From: Streptococcus ruminicola
Lineage (GTDB): Bacteria > Bacillota > Bacilli > Lactobacillales > Streptococcaceae
Direction: 5' to 3'
Length of the DNA stretch: 64,000 bases
Assembly: GCF_011387195.1 (NCBI RefSeq)
Contig: NZ_CP046919.1
Coordinates: 1,550,001-1,614,000, forward strand
Shown: in pieces, positions 16,152-25,613 of the stretch
Position numbering within the stretch: the first letter of the stretch is position 1
Layout: each line of letters begins with the position of its first letter
Made by a program: the position numbers and the translations under genes
The notes under the pieces: generated by a model
Told to the model about the DNA's origin: nothing
Database searches by the model: none
Seen by the model: the letters and a program-made list of their open reading frames with translations, nothing else

Positions 16152-17895
16152 AACTCTTTTAGCTCAAGTCAAGGAGTATAAGACACCATCTTTATTAGCT
16201 CCTTTGTGTGCAGCTTTAGAGGTTTTCTTCGATATGTCAGTCCCTTTTGTCATTGCTAAGTTAATTGACCAAGGGGTACAAGCTGGGAATTTAGCTGTTG
16301 CCATGAAGTACGGAATTTTAATGTTGGTTCTTGCTTCATGTGGCTTGACAACTGGTTTCTTGGCTGGTAAATTCGCTGCGCAAGCCTCAGCTGGGTTTGC
16401 TGCTAATTTGCGTGAAGGAATGTATGAAAATATTCAAACCTTCGCCTTTTCAAATATTGATAAATACAGTACAGCTGGTCTTGTCACTCGTATGACAACA
16501 GACGTTACAAATGTGCAAAATGCTTATCAAATGATTATTCGTATCGTTGTGCGTGCACCGCTGACAATCGTTGTTAGTATGATTATGTGTTTTGTGGTGG
16601 ACCAACGTTTGAGTTTGATTTTCCTTGCGGCTGTCTTGATTTTGGGAGCATCGCTTCTATTTATCATGCGTAAGGCTATGACAACTTTCAATTACGTTTT
16701 CCGTAAATACGATGATTTGAATGCCAGCGTTCAGGAAAATATTTCTGCCATTCGTGTGGTTAAAGCATTTGTACGTGAAAAATATGAAAATAAAAAATTC
16801 ACGAAGGCTGCTGAAAATATTTACCGTTTATTTGTTAAAGCTGAAAAAATCATCATTTTTAACGTTCCAGTTATGATGACAATTATCTTCGGATGTATCA
16901 TTTGCTTGTCATGGTTTGGGGCACAGTTTATCGTTGGCGGAACACTTACAACAGGTGAATTGACTTCTTTGATGTCTTATATCTTTGCCATGATGATGTC
17001 TCTTATGATGTTGTCAATGATTATGGTTATGGTTTCAATGAGTACAGCCAGTGCCGAACGTATTGCAGAAGTGCTTAATGAAAAAGCTGATATCGTGAAT
17101 CCTGAAAATCCATTGATGGAAGTTCCAAATGGAAACATTGAATTTAACCACGTGCATTTTTCATACAAACACGGTGGTGGAGAAGAAGTGTTATCTGACA
17201 TTGACCTTAGTGTCAAATCTGGTGAAATCATCGGTGTTATCGGTGGTACTGGTTCTGGTAAGACATCATTTGCTAACTTGATTTCTCGTCTTTATGATGT
17301 GGATGCAGGGTCAGTTAAAGTTGGTGGACACGATGTTCGCGAATACGATTTGGAAGTTCTTCGTGACCAAGTTGCCGTAGTGCTTCAAAAAAATGTCCTT
17401 TTCTCAGGAACTATTCTTGATAACCTTCGTTGGGGGAATGAAAATGCAACTGACGAAGAATGTATGGAAGCTTGTCGCCAAGCTTGTGCAGACGAATTTA
17501 TCGAACGTTTCCCTGACAAATATAACACTTGGATTGAGCAAGGCGGAAGCAACGTCTCTGGTGGTCAAAAGCAACGTCTATGTATTGCCCGCGCATTGCT
17601 TAAAAAACCAAAAGTTTTGATTTTGGATGATTCAACAAGTGCCGTGGATACTGCCACTGATGCCAATATTCGTAAGTCATTTGAAGAAACTATCCCAGGA
17701 ACAACAAAAATTATCATTGCACAACGTATCTCAAGTGTGCAACACGCTGATAAGATTTTGGTTCTTGATGATGGTAAAATCTCAGGCTTCGCTAGCCATG
17801 ATGAATTACTTAAAACAAATGCTATCTATCGTGAAATCAATGAGGTTCAACAACAAGGTAGCGGTGATTTTGATGAGGAAGGAGGTAATAACTAA
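16144..17895 (+). CDS. ABC multidrug-type exporter, half-transporter subunit A
   Basis: 583 aa; the start at 16144 lies in the end of marR, preceded by agaggtgac. It has six N-terminal membrane helices (ABC_membrane, ~residues 10-300) and then a nucleotide-binding domain with GGTGSGKTS (Walker A), NVSGGQKQRLCIARAL (signature) and VLILDDSTSAVD (Walker B, Asp in place of the catalytic Glu). The D-for-E change marks a degenerate site, as in LmrC/PatA-type subunits of heterodimers. Its stop shares a base with the next gene's ATG. It probably exports drugs or lipid-like compounds with its partner. Confidence 0.85.
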   Translation: MIKTLLAQVKEYKTPSLLAPLCAALEVFFDMSVPFVIAKLIDQGVQAGNLAVAMKYGILMLVLASCGLTTGFLAGKFAAQASAGFAANLREGMYENIQTFAFSNIDKYSTAGLVTRMTTDVTNVQNAYQMIIRIVVRAPLTIVVSMIMCFVVDQRLSLIFLAAVLILGASLLFIMRKAMTTFNYVFRKYDDLNASVQENISAIRVVKAFVREKYENKKFTKAAENIYRLFVKAEKIIIFNVPVMMTIIFGCIICLSWFGAQFIVGGTLTTGELTSLMSYIFAMMMSLMMLSMIMVMVSMSTASAERIAEVLNEKADIVNPENPLMEVPNGNIEFNHVHFSYKHGGGEEVLSDIDLSVKSGEIIGVIGGTGSGKTSFANLISRLYDVDAGSVKVGGHDVREYDLEVLRDQVAVVLQKNVLFSGTILDNLRWGNENATDEECMEACRQACADEFIERFPDKYNTWIEQGGSNVSGGQKQRLCIARALLKKPKVLILDDSTSAVDTATDANIRKSFEETIPGTTKIIIAQRISSVQHADKILVLDDGKISGFASHDELLKTNAIYREINEVQQQGSGDFDEEGGNN

Positions 17896-19772
17896 TGTCT
17901 CAACCTAAAAAAGAAGTGAACAAACAAGCCACACTAAAACGTGTTTTGGCTTATGTGATTAAGAATTATAAATGGCGTTTCATGGCTGTTTTCGTCTTGA
18001 TTTTGATTGCTGCGCTTTGTATGGTTCGTTTTAGTTTGTTCATGCAAACCTTGATTGATAGTTATGTCACACCTCTTTTGGCTGCTAAAAATCCTGACTT
18101 TTCTGGTTTAGCGCATGCTATTTTCCAACTTATCATTATTGGGATTATTGGGGTAGCAAGTACTTACACTTATAACCGTTTGATGGTTTATGTCGGACAA
18201 GGAACAATGCGTCGTATTCGTATTGACCTCTTTACGCATATGGAAAGCTTGCCAATCAAGTACTTTGATACGCATGCTCACGGGGACATCATGTCAATCT
18301 ATACCAACGACGTTGATACCCTTCGTCAATTGATCGGGCAAAGTATCCCGCAAGTGGTCAACTCAAGCTTTTCGATTTTGACAACTTTTGTCAGCATGTT
18401 AGTTCTAAATGTGCCATTGTCAGCCTTGTCAGTTTTCATGGTTATTGTTTTGCTTTATGTAGCTCGTAAAATCGCTGCGCAATCATCAAAATATTTCCAT
18501 GACCAACAAAATGACCTCGGTCGCGTTAATGGTTTCATCGAAGAAATGATGGACGGTCAAAAAGTCGTTAAAGTCTTTAACCACGAAGAACGTGCCAAAG
18601 AAGATTTCCGCAAACTCAACCAAGAACTCCGTCATTCAGCTACAAATGCCAATATTTTTGCCAATATCTTGATGCCAGTGTCTGCTAACATTGGACACAT
18701 TTCATATGTTCTTTGTGCTATGCTTGGTGCGGCTTTGGCACTTCATGGTTATGCAGGTTTAACTTTGGGGACTTTGGTTTCTTTTCTTGCATTGAACCGT
18801 GGATTTACTAACCCAATCACTCAAATCAGCCAACAAATCAACTCTGTAGTTATGGCGATGGCAGGGGCAGACCGTGTCTTCAAATTGCTTGACGCTGAAG
18901 TTGAAGTTGATGAAGGCTATGTTGAATTGGTCAATGCCAAAGAAGATGCTGATGGAAATCTTCAAGAAGTTGAAGAAGCAACTGGTACATGGGCATGGAA
19001 ACATCCACATGAAGATGGTACAGTGACTTACCACAAGCAAGAAGGTCGCGTGACTTTCACAGACGTTACCTTTGGATACAATGATGATAAGATGGTGCTT
19101 CATGATATCAATCTTTTTGCAGAACCTGGCCAAAAGATTGCCTTTGTCGGTTCAACTGGTGCTGGTAAAACAACCATTACGAACTTGATTAACCGTTTCT
19201 ACGATATCCAAGAAGGTAAGATTCATTACGATGGCATCAATATCCGTAAAATCAAAAAAGCAGATCTTCGTCGTAGTTTAGGGATTGTATTGCAAGATAC
19301 CCACCTTTTCACTGGTACAGTTATGGATAACATCCGTTACGGACGTTTAAATGCAACTGATGACGAATGTATCGATGCTGCAAAATTGGCAAATGCGCAT
19401 GATTTCATTAAACGCTTGCCTGAAGGTTATGATACTGTTTTGACAGGTGACGGAAGCAATCTTTCTCAAGGACAACGTCAATTGCTTGCGATTGCGCGTG
19501 CGGCTGTGGCTAATCCACCAGCTTTGATTCTTGATGAAGCAACTTCATCAATCGATACGCGTACAGAGGTTCATGTTCAAGAAGGTATGGATGCTCTTAT
19601 GAAAGGTCGTACAACCTTCGTCATCGCTCACCGTTTGTCAACAGTTCGCAATGCGGATTGCATCATGGTTCTTGAACAAGGACGCATCATCGAACGTGGT
19701 AACCACGACGAATTAATCGCTCAAAAAGGCCGTTACTATCAACTCTACACAGGTAACGCCATCAGCGAATAA
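17895..19772 (+). CDS. ABC multidrug-type exporter, half-transporter subunit B
   Basis: 625 aa, site ggaggt. Membrane domain (~residues 20-320) with an insertion before the ATPase domain (an acidic stretch around residues 335-385, including EATGTWAWKHPHEDG). Nucleotide-binding motifs: GSTGAGKTT, NLSQGQRQLLAIARA (signature with Q for the second G), LILDEATSSID with the canonical catalytic Glu. Subunit A has a degenerate Walker B Glu, so the pair forms the usual one-good/one-weak-site heterodimer (LmrCD, PatAB, EfrAB type). The operon ends at the terminator 19779-19828. Confidence 0.85.
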   Translation: MSQPKKEVNKQATLKRVLAYVIKNYKWRFMAVFVLILIAALCMVRFSLFMQTLIDSYVTPLLAAKNPDFSGLAHAIFQLIIIGIIGVASTYTYNRLMVYVGQGTMRRIRIDLFTHMESLPIKYFDTHAHGDIMSIYTNDVDTLRQLIGQSIPQVVNSSFSILTTFVSMLVLNVPLSALSVFMVIVLLYVARKIAAQSSKYFHDQQNDLGRVNGFIEEMMDGQKVVKVFNHEERAKEDFRKLNQELRHSATNANIFANILMPVSANIGHISYVLCAMLGAALALHGYAGLTLGTLVSFLALNRGFTNPITQISQQINSVVMAMAGADRVFKLLDAEVEVDEGYVELVNAKEDADGNLQEVEEATGTWAWKHPHEDGTVTYHKQEGRVTFTDVTFGYNDDKMVLHDINLFAEPGQKIAFVGSTGAGKTTITNLINRFYDIQEGKIHYDGINIRKIKKADLRRSLGIVLQDTHLFTGTVMDNIRYGRLNATDDECIDAAKLANAHDFIKRLPEGYDTVLTGDGSNLSQGQRQLLAIARAAVANPPALILDEATSSIDTRTEVHVQEGMDALMKGRTTFVIAHRLSTVRNADCIMVLEQGRIIERGNHDELIAQKGRYYQLYTGNAISE

Positions 19773-19778
19773 CATATC

Positions 19779-19828
19779 AAAACACCTTTTTGTAAAATGG
19801 CTCAGTCCTTTTGCAGGAGGTGTTTTTT
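19779..19828 (+). terminator. Terminator after the ABC exporter operon
   Basis: aacacct...aggtgtt outer stem with an inner tgtaaaa / ttttgca pairing and a T-run. Confidence 0.8.
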
Positions 19829-19854
19829 GTTAGTTTTTTAGATTGATTTTTCAG

Positions 19855-19867
19855 GTAAAACGTTTAC
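19855..19867 (+). promoter_or_regulatory. cre-like palindrome upstream of the DUF2798 gene
   Basis: gtaaaacgtttac: symmetrical gtaaa/tttac arms around a central acg, resembling a CcpA site but with mismatches at the outer positions. From here to 20062 (~195 bases) I see only a short open frame (ending LAEDMLLYADLG) without a convincing start, and no recognisable gene. Confidence 0.3.
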
Positions 19868-20062
19868 TTTTATTTTTTGGCAAAAATCACTTACGAAGAA
19901 AATTTTTTTATGGTAGACTGAATCCTGTTGACTGTAAACTGGAGTTGATTGGAGAAGTGTTGGAGCAAAAAATCCATTCAGGCACTATCCTAGCGGAGGA
20001 CATGTTGTTGTACGCCGACCTAGGTTGAGGGTTGATAAAAAATGAAATGAATGGAGAATAAA

Positions 20063-20545
20063 ATGCCTCGTAATTTTAAAGAAGCAATGGTATTTACGTG
20101 TTTGATGTGTGGAATGATGGTTTTCGGAATGAGTATGTGGAACTTGTTCGTTGCAGGAGCATTTTCATGGAAACACGTTTTTCTAGGATTCATTCCTGGG
20201 TTTATCGTTGCTTTCATTTTAGATACTCTAATTGTTGGACCAATCGCTAAAAAAATCGCATTTGGAATTCTGCCAAGTGGTTTAAAACATCAATTAGTAA
20301 AAATCCTTACAGTGTCAGGGTGCATGGTTCTTGGTATGGTAACTTGCATGTCACTTTATGGAATGGTCTTTAGTCATGGCTTTTCAGCTATTTCTCTTCC
20401 ATTATATGGACGTACATGGATTACAAACTTTGTCGTGGCCTTACCTTATAATTTCTTAATCGTTGGTCCAATTGCGCGTTTCTTCCTCGGAGAAATTCAA
20501 AAACAAGGAATTTTAGCAGAAGTGCCTGTCGAAGTAACAGAATAA
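20063..20545 (+). CDS. DUF2798-family small integral membrane protein
   Basis: 160 aa from the ATG at 20063, placed 6 bases after ggaga; a start at 20051 would put that site inside the coding frame. Four membrane helices in two similar halves: MVFTCLMCGMMVFGMSMWN with a following ...ILDTLIVGPIAKKIAFG, and later MVLGMVTCMSLYGMVF with ...NFLIVGPIARFFLG. The repeated IVGPIA(K/R) turn is characteristic of DUF2798 proteins, whose function is unknown. It is monocistronic with a strong terminator. Confidence 0.75.
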   Translation: MPRNFKEAMVFTCLMCGMMVFGMSMWNLFVAGAFSWKHVFLGFIPGFIVAFILDTLIVGPIAKKIAFGILPSGLKHQLVKILTVSGCMVLGMVTCMSLYGMVFSHGFSAISLPLYGRTWITNFVVALPYNFLIVGPIARFFLGEIQKQGILAEVPVEVTE

Positions 20546-20548
20546 AGT

Positions 20549-20578
20549 AAAAGCTGGAAGGTATCTTCCAGCTTTTTT
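20549..20578 (+). terminator. Terminator after the DUF2798 gene
   Basis: 12-bp perfect stem aaaagctggaag / cttccagctttt, loop gtat, T-run. Confidence 0.95.
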
Positions 20579-20703
20579 GTACAAACTTGGAAATTCTGTT
20601 GAAAATGGTGTGAAAGGCTTGCTTGATTTGCCTAAATGATTTTGAAAAGTAGTATAATGGCTTTAAGGACGTGAAACCGTTTTTAGAAATCGAGGAACAA
20701 GTT

Positions 20704-23493
20704 ATGAGTGATAGAACAAATGAAAAAACTGTTCAACTTGACCTTGAAACTTACGCAGCAAAGGACGTTTATCAAGCCGCTGCTACGCAACAATCTGGGC
20801 TCAGGCACGAACAAGTCAAGGAACGTCAAAAACAATATGGTCCTAATCGGTTAAAAGAAGCGCAAAAAGAACCCGTAATTGTGACTTTTATCAAGAATTT
20901 CACCAGTCTTATGGCGATTTTACTTTGGGTTGGTGGTGCTGTGGCGATTTTGTCTCACAGCGTGGAACTTGGTCTTGCCATTTGGTTTGTCAATATTGTC
21001 AATGGTGTTTTCAGTTTTGTTCAAGAATATCGCGCTAGCCAAGCAACCGAAGCTCTGAAAAAGATGCTGCCTTCTTACGCGCGTGTCATCCGTGAGGGAC
21101 AAGAAGAAAAAGTCTTAGCTGAAGAGCTGGTGCCTGGTGACCTTGTCTTAATCGAAGAAGGAGACCGAATTTCCGCAGATGGTCGTGTTATCTTTGCGAC
21201 GGACTTGCAGGTTAACCAGTCTGCCTTAACGGGTGAATCAAATCCAGTTTATAAAAATAGCGAAGCTGATACAGACTCGCAAAAAACAGCTCTTGAATAC
21301 GACAATATGGTCTTTGCAGGAACGACTGTATCCTCAGGTTCAGCTAAGATGATTGTCTCAGCAACAGGTATGGCTACACAATTTGGACAAATTGCGCACC
21401 TAACCCAAAATATGGCTGACGACAAAAGTCCGCTTCAAAAAGAATTGGACCACTTGACTAAACAAATTTCAGTCATTGCCATTACGGTTGGTGTTATTTT
21501 CTTCATCGCAGCGACTCTCTTTGTCCGCGAACCTTTCGCCAAATCCTTTATTTTCGCTCTTGGGATGATTGTCGCTTTTATCCCTGAAGGTTTGCTTCCG
21601 ACCGTTACCCTTTCTTTGGCAATGGCGGTGCAACGCATGGCTAAGTCCAATGCTTTGGTTAAAAAATTATCATCTGTTGAAACCTTGGGAGCAACATCGG
21701 TCATTTGTTCGGATAAAACAGGGACTTTGACCCAAAATGCTATGACGGTTAATCATCTCTGGCAAGTCTCTGCTCAATATGATGTGACAGGGCTTGGTTA
21801 CGCTGCTGACGGAGATATCCGCAAAAGCAGTGGCAAGAAAGCTGCGCTTATCGAAAGTCAACCACTTGAACATCTCGTCCGCTTCGCTCACCTTTGTAGC
21901 AATGCACAAGTTTTGCCACCGAGTGAGGAAAATGCTTCCTACACCGTTCTTGGTGACCCAACCGAAGCTTGCCTGAATGTCTTGGCTGAAAAAGCTGGCT
22001 TAACCCTTGAAAAAAACAAGTCTTGGGGACCACGCTTGAAAGAATTACCTTTTGATTCCGTGCGCAAGCGCATGACGACTGTTAACCAAGTTGACAGCTT
22101 AGTCGATGGCAGTTCTTTGGTGTCTATCACCAAAGGTGCTCCAAAAGAAATGGTAGAGCTCTGCCATTTTTACAAAGACCAAAAAGGTATTCATGAAATG
22201 ACGGCAGACGTTCAAGCGAGAATCTTAGCTGCCAATGATGCTTTTGCTAAGGATGGATTGCGGGTCTTGGCGCTTGCTTATCGGACTTTGGAAAGCGACC
22301 GTTTGACCCAAGAAGAACAATGGACGCAAGAAACTCTGGAACACAATATGGTCTTTCTTGGCTTGATTGCTATGAGTGACCCTCCTCGGGAAGGTGTGCG
22401 TGAGGCGGTTGAAAAATGTCACCGCGCAAGTATTCGTATTATCATGGTGACAGGTGACTACGGTTTGACAGCGCTCAGTATCGCTAAGAAAATCGGTATT
22501 GTTCGTGGCGACGATGCGCGTGTTGTGACTGGCTTAGAGTTGGAAAAGATGTCTGATGAAGCCTTAAAAGAAGTGCTCAAGGGCGAAATTGTCTTTGCGC
22601 GTGTGGCACCGGAGCAAAAATATCGAGTCGTATCAGCTCTTCAAGAATTGGGTGAAGTCGTTGCTGTCACTGGTGATGGTGTCAATGATGCGCCCGCTCT
22701 TAAAAAAGCTAATATCGGTGTGGCAATGGGACTCACAGGTACTGATGTCGCCAAAGAATCGGCAGATATGATTTTGACGGATGACCATTTTGCATCTATC
22801 GTTAAAGCGGTTGAAGAAGGGCGTGCGGTTTACCATAATATCAAGAAATTCTTGACTTATATCTTTAACTCAAATACTCCAGAAGCCGTTCCATCAGCAT
22901 TCTTCCTCTTATCAAGGGGCTTTGTCCCACTTCCGTTGACTGTTATGCAAATTCTAGCCGTCGATTTGGGGACTGATATGATTCCAGCACTTGGCTTGGG
23001 AGTTGAACCACCAGAACCAGGTGTGATGAACCAACCACCTCGTAAATTGACTGACCGTTTGCTGGATAAGAAATTGCTGATAAAAGCTTTTCTATGGTAT
23101 GGTTTGATCGAATCAGCCCTTGCCATGGGTGCATTCTTCATCACTTATCTACTTCATAATGGTAATTTAGCGGTGCTTGCAGGTTCAGGTCAATTGTACC
23201 AAGAAGCAACCACTATGACCTTGGGTGCTATTATCTTCTGTCAAATCGGTATGGTCATGAACAGCCGAACTTCGGACCAATCCATTCGCAAGTTGCAATT
23301 ATTTGGCAATCCTTTGATTAATGTCGGATTAATTGTTGAATTGATTATCTTTGTGATTTTGGTTTACGTGCCGATTTTCCATAATCTTTTTAACACCGCA
23401 AGTCTTGGTCTTTGGCATTGGCTTTATTTGGTGCTTTGTCCATTTGTTATTGTTGGTCTTGAAGAGTGGCGAAAACGTTTGATGCGAAAATAG
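20704..23493 (+). CDS. P-type (P2) cation-transporting ATPase
   Basis: 929 aa from the ATG at 20704 (site gagg); the frame extends 11 codons upstream without a site. Domain order is a cation_ATPase_N segment, two membrane helices, an actuator domain with LTGESNPV, helices with FIPEGLLPTVTLSLA (ion-site PEGLL motif), the phosphorylation site DKTGTLTQN (Asp337), a nucleotide-binding region and hinge TGDGVNDAPALKKA, then six C-terminal helices. PEGLLPTV resembles the Ca2+/Na+ pump branch (PACL/PMR1 or Na+ type), so Ca2+ or Na+/K+ export is likely. A TATAAT lies at 20653-20658. No terminator is visible before the next gene. Confidence 0.8.
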   Translation: MSDRTNEKTVQLDLETYAAKDVYQAAATQQSGLRHEQVKERQKQYGPNRLKEAQKEPVIVTFIKNFTSLMAILLWVGGAVAILSHSVELGLAIWFVNIVNGVFSFVQEYRASQATEALKKMLPSYARVIREGQEEKVLAEELVPGDLVLIEEGDRISADGRVIFATDLQVNQSALTGESNPVYKNSEADTDSQKTALEYDNMVFAGTTVSSGSAKMIVSATGMATQFGQIAHLTQNMADDKSPLQKELDHLTKQISVIAITVGVIFFIAATLFVREPFAKSFIFALGMIVAFIPEGLLPTVTLSLAMAVQRMAKSNALVKKLSSVETLGATSVICSDKTGTLTQNAMTVNHLWQVSAQYDVTGLGYAADGDIRKSSGKKAALIESQPLEHLVRFAHLCSNAQVLPPSEENASYTVLGDPTEACLNVLAEKAGLTLEKNKSWGPRLKELPFDSVRKRMTTVNQVDSLVDGSSLVSITKGAPKEMVELCHFYKDQKGIHEMTADVQARILAANDAFAKDGLRVLALAYRTLESDRLTQEEQWTQETLEHNMVFLGLIAMSDPPREGVREAVEKCHRASIRIIMVTGDYGLTALSIAKKIGIVRGDDARVVTGLELEKMSDEALKEVLKGEIVFARVAPEQKYRVVSALQELGEVVAVTGDGVNDAPALKKANIGVAMGLTGTDVAKESADMILTDDHFASIVKAVEEGRAVYHNIKKFLTYIFNSNTPEAVPSAFFLLSRGFVPLPLTVMQILAVDLGTDMIPALGLGVEPPEPGVMNQPPRKLTDRLLDKKLLIKAFLWYGLIESALAMGAFFITYLLHNGNLAVLAGSGQLYQEATTMTLGAIIFCQIGMVMNSRTSDQSIRKLQLFGNPLINVGLIVELIIFVILVYVPIFHNLFNTASLGLWHWLYLVLCPFVIVGLEEWRKRLMRK

Positions 23494-23573
23494 ATGTGAT
23501 TTGGTCTTGGCGTCTGGCTTTTCCTTGACACTCTTTGCAAATCTCTGTAAAATTCAAGAGTTAGGGGAGAATT

Positions 23574-24755
23574 ATGGCAACAATTAATGATTATTTAGAC
23601 TGTAATGGTAGTCGTACGTTTGACGAATTTGCATTTAACGAAGCTGATATTTTATGTTTAAATGAGCTTGGTTATTTTTGCTTTGAAGAGTTGGATGCGT
23701 CAATTGATTTTAAAAAGACCGTTAATCTACATGAGGTCTTATTACCTTATATCACAGGAGAAAAGACCTTTAGTCATAGTTTTTTAGTGACTGAAGAGCG
23801 GATTAAGCTTTTGCAGAAAGTTGTGGCATCAAAACGATTTGCGAATTTGAATTTGTCTGATTATGTCAATGACGTTGATGCGGAATACGAAAGACAGTTT
23901 TCAGCTATGGTCTTTACTTTACCTGAAATTAATCATCATCAGCTGGTTTTTCGTGGGACAGATGATACCATGATTGGCTGGAAAGAGGATTTTAAACTGA
24001 CTTATGTTCAAGAAATTCCTGCTCATCGTGCGGCTGTGGCTTATCTTGAAGCTTACCTTGAAAAATACGCCGGTAAGGTGACCGTTAGCGGACATTCTAA
24101 AGGTGGAAATTTGGCCCTTTATGCTGTGGCTCATGTTAATGACCTGCTTCGTGAACAAATCGAAAAAGTCTATATGCTTGATGCACCAGGTTTGCAAGAA
24201 AAAGGTCTTGAAAGTGATGGCTATAAGGCGATTCGCGAGCGCGTGACAGTGATTCGACCAGAAGAGTCTATCGTTGGCATTATGCTTTACAACGACATTG
24301 ACCCGATTGTGGTTAAGAGCAATGCTTCAGGCATCATGCAGCATGCCCTTACGTCGTGGCAATTTAATGAAGAAACAGGTGAGCTAATCCTAGCTGAGCG
24401 CCAAACTGATTTAAGCCAAAATCTTGAGAAGACTTTCAAGCAATGGATGAATGAATTGTCTAGCCAAGAATTGAAAATACTTTTTGACACACTCTTTGAT
24501 ACCTTGATGTCAAGTGGAATTCATAGCATCAATGACGTCACAATTGACCGAGAATTTGGGACAAAATTAGCCACAAGCATTGCTTCCTTTTATTCTATCG
24601 GAACAGAGAAAAAGCTATTGCTAGCTAAATCAGCTAAATTATTTTTGCAAGCTTTTGTAGGGCACAGTCGCTTGGGCAACTTTAGCAGAGATAAGATAAA
24701 TTTGTCGCTACCTGATTTCAATAGTCTTTTGTCACGTTTAGATAAGAAGAAATAA
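23574..24755 (+). CDS. DUF2974 (Mbeg1-like) alpha/beta-hydrolase
   Basis: 393 aa, site ggggagaatt. N-terminal ~85 residues are specific to the family, followed by a lipase-like core: HQLVFRGTDDTMIGWKEDF (lid/strand region) and the nucleophile elbow SGHSKGGNLALY with Ser in GHSKG, then LDAPGL. Family members are predicted serine hydrolases of unknown substrate, widespread in streptococci. The C-terminal ~100 residues are helical without recognisable motifs. It has its own terminator; function beyond hydrolase is not assignable. Confidence 0.75.
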   Translation: MATINDYLDCNGSRTFDEFAFNEADILCLNELGYFCFEELDASIDFKKTVNLHEVLLPYITGEKTFSHSFLVTEERIKLLQKVVASKRFANLNLSDYVNDVDAEYERQFSAMVFTLPEINHHQLVFRGTDDTMIGWKEDFKLTYVQEIPAHRAAVAYLEAYLEKYAGKVTVSGHSKGGNLALYAVAHVNDLLREQIEKVYMLDAPGLQEKGLESDGYKAIRERVTVIRPEESIVGIMLYNDIDPIVVKSNASGIMQHALTSWQFNEETGELILAERQTDLSQNLEKTFKQWMNELSSQELKILFDTLFDTLMSSGIHSINDVTIDREFGTKLATSIASFYSIGTEKKLLLAKSAKLFLQAFVGHSRLGNFSRDKINLSLPDFNSLLSRLDKKK

Positions 24756-24761
24756 GAGTAA

Positions 24762-24788
24762 AAAACTTGGGAAAACCCAAGTTTTTTT
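24762..24788 (+). terminator. Terminator after the DUF2974 gene
   Basis: 10-bp stem aaaacttggg / cccaagtttt, loop aaaa, T-run. Confidence 0.95.
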
Positions 24789-24799
24789 GTGCGATTTGC

Positions 24800-24830
24800 T
24801 TGACTTGGAGTTAACTCTAAGGTATATACT
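24800..24830 (+). promoter_or_regulatory. MerR-type promoter/operator with 19-bp spacer
   Basis: TTGACT (24800-24805), 19-base spacer, TATACT (24825-24830). The spacer holds a near-perfect dyad cttggagtt / aactctaag (24804-24821). A 19-20 bp spacer carrying a dyad is the hallmark of promoters activated by MerR proteins through DNA untwisting, and the sequence resembles AdhR/NmlR-type sites. It sits just ahead of the merR gene, so the operon is probably autoregulated. Confidence 0.85.
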
Positions 24831-24858
24831 GTGTTAGAAAGATGAGAGGAGATGAGTT

Positions 24859-25251
24859 ATGAATATCAAAAAAGTCAGTGAGCAAACGGGCGTTTCAGCA
24901 GACACTATCCGCTATTATGAGCGTATTGGATTATTGCCTCGAGTGCGCCGAAATAAATCTGGTGTCAGGGATTTTTCTGAACAAGATATTGCTGCTCTTG
25001 AGTTTATTCGTTGTTTTAGAAGTGCTGGCATGAGCGTAGAATCTTTGATTGAATACATGAGTTTGGTTGAAGAAGGTGAAGGCACGGAAAAAGCACGAAT
25101 GAAAATTTTAGAAGAACAACGCGAAAAATTAATTTCTCGTATTGCTGAACTGCAAGCTGCCAAAAAACGACTAGATTATAAAATTGAGAATTATAAAAAC
25201 ATCATTTTGAAAAAAGAAGAGAGTCTTTTTGAAGAAGGAACAGCTGATTAA
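24859..25251 (+). CDS. MerR-family regulator (AdhR/NmlR-like)
   Basis: 130 aa, site gaggagatgagtt. The N-terminal helix-turn-helix MNIKKVSEQTGVSADTIRY and the wing RYYERIGLLPRVRRNKSGVRDFSE are standard for MerR. A long dimerisation coiled coil fills residues ~75-125. There is no metal-binding CxnC tail, so it is not a metal sensor; members of this subgroup sense aldehydes or other electrophiles, often by a single cysteine. The only Cys is in FIRCFRSAGMS (around residue 56), which is the position used in AdhR-like proteins. First gene of a three-gene operon with a carboxymuconolactone-decarboxylase-like protein and a cupin. Confidence 0.85.
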   Translation: MNIKKVSEQTGVSADTIRYYERIGLLPRVRRNKSGVRDFSEQDIAALEFIRCFRSAGMSVESLIEYMSLVEEGEGTEKARMKILEEQREKLISRIAELQAAKKRLDYKIENYKNIILKKEESLFEEGTAD

Positions 25252-25274
25252 GCGTTTAGAAAAGAGGAGTCAAC

Positions 25275-25598
25275 ATGACAATTAAACAAACAGCAGGACG
25301 TGACCAATTGGGTGAATTTGCACCAGATTTTGCGCATTTTAATGATGACGTGCTTTTGGGTGAGAATTGGAATAATAACGATATTGACTTAAAGACGCGT
25401 TGTATCATCACAGTTGTAGCTCTTATGTCATCTGGTATCACCGACAGTTCTCTTGTTTATCATTTACAAAATGCTAAGAACAATGGTGTCAGCAAAGCTG
25501 AGATTGCTGCTGTTATCACACACGTAGCTTTCTACGCAGGTTGGCCAAAAGCTTGGGCAGTCTTCAATCTTGCAAAAGAAGTTTGGAACGAAGATTAA
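25275..25598 (+). CDS. Carboxymuconolactone-decarboxylase-family protein
   Basis: 107 aa, site aagaggagtcaac. It carries the CMD-family helix pair LKTRCIITVVALMSSGITDSS and ISKAEIAAV-like KAEIAAVITHVAFYAGWPKAW, with the AFYAGWPKA motif typical of the gamma-carboxymuconolactone decarboxylase-like group. No CxxC of AhpD-type peroxidase partners is present. Such proteins in MerR operons are linked to electrophile or quinone stress, but activity is usually unproven. It is followed after 15 bases by the cupin gene. Confidence 0.8.
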   Translation: MTIKQTAGRDQLGEFAPDFAHFNDDVLLGENWNNNDIDLKTRCIITVVALMSSGITDSSLVYHLQNAKNNGVSKAEIAAVITHVAFYAGWPKAWAVFNLAKEVWNED

Positions 25599-25613
25599 GT
25601 GAGGGAGAAATCG

